The translations under genes and the position numbers were made by a program. Positions 7,883-14,643 of a stretch of 64,000 nt of DNA are shown here, piece by piece. The stretch's first letter is position 1. Each line of letters starts with the position of its first letter. The DNA comes from Halobellus rarus. GTDB taxonomy: Archaea > Halobacteriota > Halobacteria > Halobacteriales > Haloferacaceae. The DNA is taken from the NCBI RefSeq assembly GCF_024494595.1, contig NZ_JANHDI010000001.1, positions 1 to 64,000 of the forward strand. The letters run 5' to 3'. The notes beneath the pieces were generated by a model. The model did no database searches. It worked only from the letters and a program-made list of their open reading frames with translations, and was not told the origin of the DNA.

Positions 7883-8524
7883 ATGGGACTGTTCACAGAC
7901 CTCAGAGACAGCATCTCACGGGCCGTCGACCGGATGTTCTCGGACTCCGAGCCGAAACGGATCGGCATTTACGGACCCCCGAACGCCGGAAAGACGACCC
8001 TCGCAAACCGAATCGCACGTGACTGGACGGGTGACGCCGTCGGCCCGGAGAGCCACATCCCGCACGAGACACGCCGCGCACGCAGAAAAGAGAACGTCGA
8101 GATCGAGCGCAACGGGAAGACCGTCAACATCGACATCGTCGACACGCCCGGCGTCACGACGAAAGTCGACTACAAGGAGTTCCTCGAACACGATATGGAG
8201 AAAGACGACGCCGTCCGGCGCTCTCGGGAGGCGACCGAGGGCGTCGCGGAGGCGATGCACTGGCTCCGCGAGGACGTCGACGGCGTCATCTACGTCCTCG
8301 ACAGCACCGAGGACCCGTTCACGCAGGTCAACACGATGCTCATCGGTATCATCGAGAGCCAGGACCTGCCCGTACTCATCTTCGCGAACAAGACCGACCT
8401 CGACGATTCGAACGTCCAGCGCATCGCGAACGCGTTCCCGCAGCACGAGACGGTCCCGCTGTCGGCGCTCGAGGGGAACAATATGGACGAAGTCTACGGG
8501 AAGATCGCGGAGTACTTCGGGTGA
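7883..8524 (+). CDS. oapA: origin-associated Era-like GTPase OapA
   Basis: A 213-residue small GTPase. G1 is IYGPPNAGKTT (about residue 27), G3 is DIVDTPGV, G4 is FANKTDLDD and the G5-like motif is VPLSALEG, as in Era/Obg-type proteins. The ATG at 7883 is preceded by GGGAGG, a good Shine-Dalgarno. The in-frame upstream GTG at 7814 overlaps a TTTAAG promoter-like element and is less likely. It is the first gene after the origin and overlaps oapB by four bases. oapA, oapB and oapC are known as conserved neighbours of the major haloarchaeal origin. A role in replication control is suggested by that linkage, but the biochemical function is not established. Confidence 0.92.
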   Translation: MGLFTDLRDSISRAVDRMFSDSEPKRIGIYGPPNAGKTTLANRIARDWTGDAVGPESHIPHETRRARRKENVEIERNGKTVNIDIVDTPGVTTKVDYKEFLEHDMEKDDAVRRSREATEGVAEAMHWLREDVDGVIYVLDSTEDPFTQVNTMLIGIIESQDLPVLIFANKTDLDDSNVQRIANAFPQHETVPLSALEGNNMDEVYGKIAEYFG

Positions 8525-8919
8525 CCACGATGCCGGAAGTCACACCAGGCGAAACCGGAAACGGCGTCCAGATCGACCTCATCAGCGGAGCCCGTATGGA
8601 AGGGTTGACGAGTATGGAGAAGATCCGACTCATCCTCGACGGCGTCCGGGACGGCAACATCGTCGTCCTCGAGGAGGGGCTCTCGCCCGACGAGGAGTCG
8701 AAGCTCATCGAGGTCACGATGACCGAGATCAGCCCTGACGAGTTCAACGGGATCGAGATCGAAACCTACCCCCAGACCGGCGGCGGGAACAAAGGCTTCC
8801 TCGGCCGGTTGATGGGCAAGGAATCGAACAAGAAACTCACCGTCATCGGTCCGGCGAATCAGATCGAGACGCTCCACAAAGACGAGAACCTCATCAGCGC
8901 GCTCGTCTCTCGGAAGTGA
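8521..8919 (+). CDS. oapB: origin-associated DUF2073 protein OapB
   Basis: A 132-residue protein of the DUF2073 family (core LISGARMEGLTSMEKIRLIL; later KKLTVIGPANQIETLHKDEN). The GTG at 8521 overlaps the oapA stop as GTGA, the usual sign of coupled translation in this genome. An ATG at 8530 (MPEVTPGE) is an alternative start. There is no membrane segment. Biochemical role unknown. The family is always found beside the GTPase gene in haloarchaea as far as I recall. Confidence 0.9.
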   Translation: MTTMPEVTPGETGNGVQIDLISGARMEGLTSMEKIRLILDGVRDGNIVVLEEGLSPDEESKLIEVTMTEISPDEFNGIEIETYPQTGGGNKGFLGRLMGKESNKKLTVIGPANQIETLHKDENLISALVSRK

Positions 8920-8990
8920 TGACGCGCCGCTCACTCGCTCGCCAGCGCTCACCCGACGCCGCGCGCGCGGTGGTCGACCGATTCCAGGGC

Positions 8991-9012
8991 CTCCATACGA
9001 AACGAAGGGCTG
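8991..9012 (+). repeat. isolated ORB-like sequence downstream of oapB
   Basis: CTCCATACGAAACGAAGGGC plus TG matches the right-hand origin box (CTCCACCTGAAACGAAGGGG then TG) at about 18 of 22 positions but lacks the G-string. A second partial box, CCACTGGAAACGGGGG, follows at 9020-9035 and leads straight into an 18-bp tandem repeat. Confidence 0.5.
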
Positions 9013-9032
9013 ACTCGAACCACTGGAAACGG

Positions 9033-9086
9033 GGGAACCACCCGAAACAGGGGAACCACCCGAAACAGGGGAACCACCCGAAACAG
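9033..9086. repeat. 18-bp tandem repeat, three perfect copies
   Basis: Unit GGGAACCACCCGAAACAG at 9033-9050, 9051-9068 and 9069-9086, in the 245-bp spacer between oapB and oapC. The first unit is continuous with the ORB-like CCACTGGAAACGGGGG at 9020, so the array may have grown from it. Confidence 0.95.
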
Positions 9087-9164
9087 GCGCGAGAGACAGA
9101 GCGCCCGCGACACACGAACCTCCCACTGCACACGAAACGGACGCCCTCCCGCTAACTCAACACG

Positions 9165-10103
9165 ATGCCTCACGAATGCACAAACTGCGGACGAGTGTTC
9201 GACGACGGGTCGAAAGAGATGCTGTCGGGGTGTCCGAACTGCGGCGGAAACAAATTCCAGTTCCGGCCGTCGTCAGCGACCGATTCGACCGACTCGACCG
9301 AATCACCGTCGAAACGCTCGGAGCCGGCTGGTGAAACGGAACCCGATCCCCGGTCGCGTCCCTCGGAGGGGGCGGAACCGACGTCGAGTTCGACGGCGTG
9401 GAGCGATGCTGCAGAGCGCGCCGTCGGGGACGAAGGAGAGTCGGAGCCGACTCCGGTATCGGATCCGAGTCCAGATTCGGACCCGACGTCAACGCGGATT
9501 TCCGCGTCCTCGCGGGAGTGGCCGAATCAACGTGAGGGGTCCGGAGAAGCGACGCCTTCGACTCCGGAGGATCCCCGAGACTCGGCTGGAGACGACAAGA
9601 GCCGGACGGAATCGCGAGAGTCTGATTCGGAGTCCCGAGCGTCGGACTCGGACGACAGCGTCGATGTCGACGACGGACCCGCGACGTCGACGGACGACGA
9701 CTCCATCGAAGACACCGCGCAGGCGAGCGCTCGGAGCGAAGTCGTCTCCCCCGACGAGCTCGCCGCCGCGAGCCGGACAGAGGCGGAGGAAGACGGTCCA
9801 ACCGATCCAGACGCGCCTTCAGCCAACGCCCCAGATCGGGAGGCGGCCGCTCGCCCGAGCGACGCGGACGGTCGAGTCATCGAACCGTCGAGCGACGACC
9901 GCCCCGATCTCGAGGATCTCCGGGCCGAACTCAACGAACAGTTCGAGAGCATCCGCATCGTCGCGCCCGGCGAGTACGAACTGAACCTTATGGAACTGTA
10001 CGACCGGACCGAGTACATCATCTCGCTGCAGGAGGACGGCCGGTACGTCATCGAAGTCCCCGACACGTGGGATACGACACCTGGCGGAGCGGAAGACACG
10101 TAG
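9165..10103 (+). CDS. oapC: origin-associated zinc-ribbon protein OapC
   Basis: A 312-residue protein in three parts. The N-terminal zinc ribbon (residues 1-32) has CTNCGRVF and GCPNCGG. A long, disordered Ser/Asp/Glu-rich linker spans about 38-245. A compact C-terminal domain (about 250-305) contains EQFESIRIVAPGEYELNLM. It matches the zinc-ribbon family found third in the haloarchaeal origin cluster (COG3364-like). The ATG at 9165 gives MPHECTNCG. Function is unknown; nucleic-acid binding through the ribbon is inference. The linker length is likely variable between species. Confidence 0.88.
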   Translation: MPHECTNCGRVFDDGSKEMLSGCPNCGGNKFQFRPSSATDSTDSTESPSKRSEPAGETEPDPRSRPSEGAEPTSSSTAWSDAAERAVGDEGESEPTPVSDPSPDSDPTSTRISASSREWPNQREGSGEATPSTPEDPRDSAGDDKSRTESRESDSESRASDSDDSVDVDDGPATSTDDDSIEDTAQASARSEVVSPDELAAASRTEAEEDGPTDPDAPSANAPDREAAARPSDADGRVIEPSSDDRPDLEDLRAELNEQFESIRIVAPGEYELNLMELYDRTEYIISLQEDGRYVIEVPDTWDTTPGGAEDT

Positions 10104-10171
10104 TCCCACGTCACGATCGGCCGTCGATTCCCCATTTCGTCTCCCGGACGACTCACAGCGCCGAATTGAAG

Positions 10172-10179
10172 CTTTTATG
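10172..10179 (+). promoter_or_regulatory. TATA box for the 29-residue membrane protein
   Basis: CTTTTATG lies 25-32 bp before the ATG at 10204, the spacing expected for a leaderless haloarchaeal transcript. Confidence 0.7.
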
Positions 10180-10203
10180 CGCTCCGGTCGAGAGAGTCTC
10201 AGT

Positions 10204-10293
10204 ATGAGCCAAGCGACCAAGATCGTCCTCGGTACCGTGGGTGTGTCGGCCGTCCTCGCCATCGCGATCATCTTCGCGCTCGCCTTCGGGTGA
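10204..10293 (+). CDS. 29-residue single-span membrane microprotein
   Basis: ATG at 10204 to TGA at 10291-10293. The peptide is MSQATKIVLG followed by a hydrophobic stretch (VSAVLAIAIIFALAF) ending in Gly, so nearly the whole protein is one membrane helix with a short charged N-terminus. A well-placed TATA box, an in-frame G/C-ending codon pattern and isolation between oapC and the next gene support it as real. It is too short for routine gene calling. I do not recognise the family. It may be a small subunit or regulator of a membrane complex, which is a guess. Confidence 0.65.
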   Translation: MSQATKIVLGTVGVSAVLAIAIIFALAFG

Positions 10294-10356
10294 GCCGAAC
10301 TCGGGGCTGAGCCGATCGGATCGATCTAACACCGACCGTCCTCCCCCGATCGAGGG

Positions 10357-10424
10357 GCCGATCGCACTTCTGAACCGGGACGCCGATCGCACTTCTGAAC
10401 CGGGACGCCGATCGCACTTCTGAA
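10357..10424. repeat. 25-bp tandem repeat, about 2.7 copies
   Basis: Core GATCGCACTTCTGAACCGGG, with units at 10357-10381, 10382-10406 and 10407-10424 (partial). It lies just before the promoter region of the gene at 10449 and about 65 bp after the microprotein stop. Confidence 0.93.
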
Positions 10425-10448
10425 ACCCGTGCACCTCCAACCGACGGT

Positions 10449-11243
10449 ATGTTCGATCGACGCGAGCTCTCCGACGACGTCGCCGCCGTGGGCGACGCCC
10501 ACGCGCCCGACGCGCTCGTATTCGACGTCGCGGCCGACTTCGAGACGATACCGCCCGCCGCGGCCGAGGACCTCGGCCTCCTCGTCGACGCGCTCGATCC
10601 CGCGACGTACCCCGCCGAGTGGCTCCCCGAGGACGCCCCGAGCGCGCTCGTCGCCTACGCGAGTTCTGATTTCACTGTCGGGATGCCCGGCGACGGAACC
10701 GTCGCGTGGACGCGCCAGACGTCGCCGCCGACGGTCCTCGTGAAGAAGCGCGCCGAGGGAACGCCCACGGACTTCCTCGACTATCTCCTCGCGGAGGCGT
10801 TCGTCCAGATCGGGACCGACGCCCCGGAGCACTTTCTGCCGTTCTTCGCCGAGCGGTATCGCGACCTCGACGCCGCCGTCCCGCTCGGCCCCGCCGACGT
10901 CTACCAGATCGCGGCCGCGCTCTACGACGCCTGGCTCGGCCTACAGACAAGAGACGTCTTCGCCGACTGGGATGAGACCCGGCCTCGACTGTTCGACGCG
11001 TGGGAAGACGCCGGGAGCCGGCTCGAAGGGCGACTCTCGCGGCTCCCCCGAGCGGTCGCGCGGGGGGAGACCTCCTTCGCGGAGGCGACCGAGTACGCCT
11101 GTTCGGCAGTCAAACACGACTTGGACCTCCCCGCGCCCTTCGCTGCGCTCGACACGCAGGCGTTCGTCCAGTACGGGTCCGAATACGGCGTCAGGTGGGC
11201 GAGAAAGACGTTCGAGAAGCTCGAGAACGACGGAGAGGCCTGA
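10449..11243 (+). CDS. conserved haloarchaeal protein of unknown function
   Basis: A 264-residue acidic soluble protein with no signal peptide. Clear segments are FTVGMPGDGTVAWTRQ near residue 75, a helical stretch around EHFLPFFAERYRDLD, and a C-terminal WARKTFEKLENDGEA. No cofactor or catalytic motif is visible. I believe it belongs to a haloarchaea-only DUF (possibly DUF7089), unverified. It is convergent with the 11333-11911 gene. A 10-bp inverted repeat lies between their 3' ends. Confidence 0.8.
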   Translation: MFDRRELSDDVAAVGDAHAPDALVFDVAADFETIPPAAAEDLGLLVDALDPATYPAEWLPEDAPSALVAYASSDFTVGMPGDGTVAWTRQTSPPTVLVKKRAEGTPTDFLDYLLAEAFVQIGTDAPEHFLPFFAERYRDLDAAVPLGPADVYQIAAALYDAWLGLQTRDVFADWDETRPRLFDAWEDAGSRLEGRLSRLPRAVARGETSFAEATEYACSAVKHDLDLPAPFAALDTQAFVQYGSEYGVRWARKTFEKLENDGEA

Positions 11244-11252
11244 GTTATCGTC

Positions 11253-11319
11253 GCGTTTGCAATTGATTGCTCATCGGCCCGTACGAGGTGCGATCGAGTG
11301 AGTAGAGACTTGCAAACGC
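11253..11319. repeat. dispersed element copy A with 10-bp terminal inverted repeats
   Basis: GCGTTTGCAA (11253-11262) is the exact inverse of TTGCAAACGC (11310-11319). Between them is GTGCGATCGAGTGAG. Related copies lie at 26355-26401 and 54729-54776. It sits between two convergent genes, so it could also fold as a terminator. Confidence 0.75.
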
Positions 11320-11332
11320 TACTGTACGAGAC

Positions 11333-11911
11333 TCAGAATTCGGTGGCGACGTCGCCGTCGACGTCGAGTTCGACGACGGCGTCGAAGAGGTCGCGGAACC
11401 GTCCGATCGTCTCCGCGCCGTGGACCTCGTTCGAGAGGTGGAACAGACCGACCGCGTCGTGTTCGTCGAGGAGTTCGAGCAGTCGTTCGGTCGCGTCGTA
11501 CGCGCCGTCCACGTCGGCGTAGTACGCCATCTCGGTCACCGAGTCGACGCTGATTCGGACTTTCCCGTCGTGGGACTCCAGGAACTCTCGGGTCTTTTCG
11601 ACGATGCCGTCGAGGTCGTCCGGCGCTGAGACGTAATGGACGTGATCCGTTCTGCGTCGAGAGTAGCCGCGCTCGACCGAGAGCGTGTCGAGGATCTCCG
11701 CTTTCGATTCGTCTACGTCGTAATGTTCGAGTTTCTGTTCGACCTCGCGGGCGGTGGTCCGCGTGGAGATGACGAGGAAGTGGTCGGTGTCGGTCTTCAG
11801 AAAGTCCGTGTCGATTCGATCTGTCGCCCCAATGCTCGGATGCAGAAGCAGGATGCCCGTTCCGCCCGGGATCGAATCCGGTGCGTTGTCGATGGCGAGG
11901 GTGTAATCCAT
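11333..11911 (-). CDS. degenerate RecA/KaiC-like protein of unknown function
   Basis: 192 residues. It begins with a beta strand and a GGTGILLLHPS segment placed where a RecA-type P-loop would be, but the GKT/GKS residues are absent, so ATP binding is unlikely. The alternation of strands and helices (FLVISTRTTAREVEQKLE, then KVRISVDSVTEMAYYAD, then AVGLFHLSNEVHG) fits the RecA/KaiC core seen in many haloarchaeal sensor-associated proteins. I believe a haloarchaeal DUF covers it (possibly DUF7090). It faces the preceding gene tail-to-tail. The ATG at 11911 gives MDYTLAIDNA. Confidence 0.75.
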   Translation of the reverse strand: MDYTLAIDNAPDSIPGGTGILLLHPSIGATDRIDTDFLKTDTDHFLVISTRTTAREVEQKLEHYDVDESKAEILDTLSVERGYSRRRTDHVHYVSAPDDLDGIVEKTREFLESHDGKVRISVDSVTEMAYYADVDGAYDATERLLELLDEHDAVGLFHLSNEVHGAETIGRFRDLFDAVVELDVDGDVATEF

Positions 11912-11981
11912 ACCCGTAGGTGCGCCCCCGGTGACTTAACCGTGCGGGAGTTTCCCTCCCGACCGTCACCCGTCGAACGCC

Positions 11982-12434
11982 TCAGTACAGCGAGTCGGCG
12001 GTCGCCGCACCGATGACACTGAACACCGCACCGATGCTGATCGCCTTGAGGGTCGATCCGATGACCGGCCAGTCGAGCGTCACGCCCAGGACGTCCGTTC
12101 CCGTCCCCGACGCGCCGAGGAACGTCCCCGGCGCGTCGAACGCGAGCGCGAGGATGAGCACCGAGAGGTACGAGACGGAGACGAGTGAAATGAACCGAAG
12201 CGGAATCCCGCCCACCTCGCTCTCTCGGTCGGGGTTTCGATCGTCTGCCTTATAGAGCGCACCGTAGCCGATGGCGAGGACGATGACCACCGTAAAAAGC
12301 GCCTGAATCGGGTTCATACTTCCCGCCAGCACCCACACCTCCTCGGTGACGACGAACGGGCCGGCCAGCAGGAACCCGCCGACGATCTGCTGGACGGTGT
12401 CCGAGAGGGCGAATCGGCGACGACGTCCGACCAT
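11982..12434 (-). CDS. DUF2391 family integral membrane protein
   Basis: About 150 residues with four or five membrane spans (QQIVGGFLLAGPFVV, QALFTVVIVLAIGYG, ISLVSVSYLSVLILALAF, LKAISIGAVFSVIGAA). Segment order and the N-terminal SDTVQQIVGGFLLAGPF agree with the DUF2391 family (TIGR02587-like). The ATG at 12434 is chosen, since the 39-codon upstream extension runs into the region facing the methyltransferase promoter and lacks a plausible signal. Function unknown. Confidence 0.8.
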   Translation of the reverse strand: MVGRRRRFALSDTVQQIVGGFLLAGPFVVTEEVWVLAGSMNPIQALFTVVIVLAIGYGALYKADDRNPDRESEVGGIPLRFISLVSVSYLSVLILALAFDAPGTFLGASGTGTDVLGVTLDWPVIGSTLKAISIGAVFSVIGAATADSLY

Positions 12435-12559
12435 ACCGTCCGTTCGATTCCCGCGGCATATATACAATCGCATCTCTCGGATCACGTCGCTCGGCCCGAT
12501 CCCAAATTTCCCGCGACCCGATCCCAACAGTTCTTGTTCCGTCCGGTCCACGCACGCCT

Positions 12560-13240
12560 ATGAGCGTCAGAGCTGAGTTCGACGCCTGGGCGGCCGACGG
12601 CCGCGACAGGGGAATGGAGGAGCGCCACTGGCACACCGCGAAGCACGCGCTCGCGCGGATGCCCGTAGAGCCGGGAGATACGGTCCTGGATCTCGGGTGC
12701 GGAAGCGGGTACGCGGGCCGAGCGCTCCGGGACACCAAAGACGCCGGCCGCGTCTACGGTCTCGACGGGGCCCCCGCGATGGTTCGGAACGCGCAGGCGT
12801 ACACGGAGGACCCGAACGTCGGCTACGTCGTCGGCGACTTCGACGCGCTGCCGTTCGCCGACGACAGCGTCGACCACGTCTGGAGTATGGAGGCGTTCTA
12901 CTACGCGAGAGACCCGGTCCACACCCTCGAAGAGGTCGAGCGGATCCTCCGCCCCGGCGGCACGTTCTACTGCGCGGTGAACTACTACGAGGAGAACGTC
13001 CACTCCCACGAGTGGCAAGAGCGGATCGACGTCGAAATGACGCGGTGGTCCAAATCGGAGTACCGAGAGGCGTTCCGCGAGGCAAGTCTGGCCGTCGCCG
13101 AGCAGGATTCGATCCCCGACCGGGAGATCGACATCCCACCGGCGGAGTCGTTCCCGACCGACGACTGGGACTCCCGGGAGGAGATGTTCGAGCGGTACCG
13201 GACCCACGGAACACTTCTCACCGTCGGCGTCAGTCGTTGA
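12560..13240 (+). CDS. class I SAM-dependent methyltransferase
   Basis: A 226-residue Rossmann-fold methyltransferase. Motif I is VLDLGCGSGYAGRAL (about residues 41-55), an acidic loop is VYGLDGAPAMV, motif II-like is VVGDFDALPFADDSVDHVWS, and the post-II segment is EEVERILRPGGTFYCAVNYY. These are the marks of the Methyltransf_11 type that acts on small molecules. The substrate cannot be told from sequence. The ATG at 12560 gives MSVRAEFDAW. It is divergent from the DUF2391 gene. Confidence 0.92.
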   Translation: MSVRAEFDAWAADGRDRGMEERHWHTAKHALARMPVEPGDTVLDLGCGSGYAGRALRDTKDAGRVYGLDGAPAMVRNAQAYTEDPNVGYVVGDFDALPFADDSVDHVWSMEAFYYARDPVHTLEEVERILRPGGTFYCAVNYYEENVHSHEWQERIDVEMTRWSKSEYREAFREASLAVAEQDSIPDREIDIPPAESFPTDDWDSREEMFERYRTHGTLLTVGVSR

Positions 13241-13297
13241 ATCACGCCGGTCTCAGTCGCGAGCGCCCACGTCGATATCGGTCGTCGAGCCCCGTTG

Positions 13298-14641
13298 CTA
13301 TCGAACGTCGACCCGTTCGACGACGTGCGCTGCGGCGGCCGCGAACCCGACCCGGACGTCACCGACGGGCGGATCGATCGATCGAACGGTCAGCTCCCGC
13401 CCGTTCCAGCGGAGATACGCCCGGGTCGAATCGCCGAGGAACTCCGCTCCCGACACCGTCGCGTCGAGAACGTTGGTTTCGCCTTCGGACGTCGGCCCGT
13501 CCTTACCGACGCTTCGCGTCGCCTCGTCTGACTCCGCGTCACCGAGCAGACGCATCGCCTCGGGGCGAACGCAGAACACGATTTGATCTCCACAGGAAAG
13601 GGACGCCTCGGTCTCGATCGCGACTCGAACACCGCCGACGGCGACTTCGATTTTTCGGGATGCTGATCCAGCTTCGGCGGACGCCGGTCCGGTCGCCGTG
13701 GGTGTTGGTCGGGCCTCTGTCGTTCGATCGTCTCCGACCCGGTCCTCGCCGGTCCCGCCGCGGACCCCCTTCGTTTCAACTGGAGATTCTCCCGCCTCGG
13801 TGGCGGAGGAACGTCGTTTTTCGTCGTTTCGGCCTCGAACGGAGACGACCTCGCCCTCGAAGACGTTGTTGTCGCCGACGAACTCCGCGACGAACCGGGT
13901 CGCGGGGTGACGGTAGATCTCCTGCGGCGTCCCGACCTGTTCGACTGCACCGTCGTTCATCACGGCAACGCGGTCTGAGACGGCGAGCGCCTCCTCCTGA
14001 TCGTGCGTGACGTACAGCGTCGTGATCCCGAGCGTCGACTGGATCTCCTTGATCTGCATCCGAAGCCGTTCTCGGAGGCGTGCGTCGAGCGCGCTCATCG
14101 GTTCGTCGAGGAGCAATAGATCCGGGCCGGGCGCGAGCGCCCGTGCGAGCGCGACGCGCTGCTGCTGTCCGCCGGAGAGTTCGGTCGGATCCCGTTCAGC
14201 CATATCCGGCAGGTCGACCAGATCCAGTAGCGAGGCGACTCGCTCGTCCCGACTCGCTCCACCCGGCGGGTCGGAGAAGCGGAGCCCGTACGCGACGTTC
14301 TCGGCGACCGAGAGGTGCGGAAAGAGCGCGTAGTTCTGGAAGACGACGCCGACGCTCCGCTCCTCGGGCGGCACGCCGCGCATCTCCCGGTCGTCGAACC
14401 GGATCGATCCACTCGTCGGCGGTTCGAAACCGGCCACCAACCGGAGAGTCGTCGTCTTCCCGCAGCCCGATGGCCCGACGAGAGTGAAGAACTCTCCCTC
14501 GTCGACCTCGAAGCCGACGCCGCCCGTCGCCGTCGATTCGCCCTCCGTGGCCTGTTTCGGAACCGCTTCGCCGCTCCGCTCTCGGCCGAGCGCGACCGTC
14601 TCGCCGTACTCCTTTCGCACGTTTTCGAGCGTCAGTTTCAT
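13298..14641 (-). CDS. thiQ: ABC transporter ATPase, thiamine-type importer
   Basis: A 447-residue ATPase with Walker A GPSGCGKTTTL (about 54-64), Q-loop VVFQNYALFPHL, signature LSGGQQQRVALARAL, Walker B LLLLDEPMSALD and the switch THDQEEAL. Two features are unusual: a ~25-residue insertion between the first strand and Walker A (RERSGEAVPKQATEGESTAT), and a ~90-residue disordered insert that splits the C-terminal TOBE-like region (about 285-400). It starts three bases after the permease stop, in one operon with permease and binding protein. The substrate assignment rests on the binding protein. It could instead serve iron or polyamine, as the ATPases are alike. Confidence 0.88.
   Translation of the reverse strand: MKLTLENVRKEYGETVALGRERSGEAVPKQATEGESTATGGVGFEVDEGEFFTLVGPSGCGKTTTLRLVAGFEPPTSGSIRFDDREMRGVPPEERSVGVVFQNYALFPHLSVAENVAYGLRFSDPPGGASRDERVASLLDLVDLPDMAERDPTELSGGQQQRVALARALAPGPDLLLLDEPMSALDARLRERLRMQIKEIQSTLGITTLYVTHDQEEALAVSDRVAVMNDGAVEQVGTPQEIYRHPATRFVAEFVGDNNVFEGEVVSVRGRNDEKRRSSATEAGESPVETKGVRGGTGEDRVGDDRTTEARPTPTATGPASAEAGSASRKIEVAVGGVRVAIETEASLSCGDQIVFCVRPEAMRLLGDAESDEATRSVGKDGPTSEGETNVLDATVSGAEFLGDSTRAYLRWNGRELTVRSIDPPVGDVRVGFAAAAAHVVERVDVR
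13766..13784 (-). repeat. ORB-like 19-mer inside the ABC ATPase gene
   Basis: CCCCTTCGTTTCAACTGGA is identical to bases 7450-7468 in the left origin box. It lies in the part of the gene encoding the disordered linker. The box's second G-string (TGGGGG) is missing. Confidence 0.7.
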
Positions 14642-14643
14642 CG

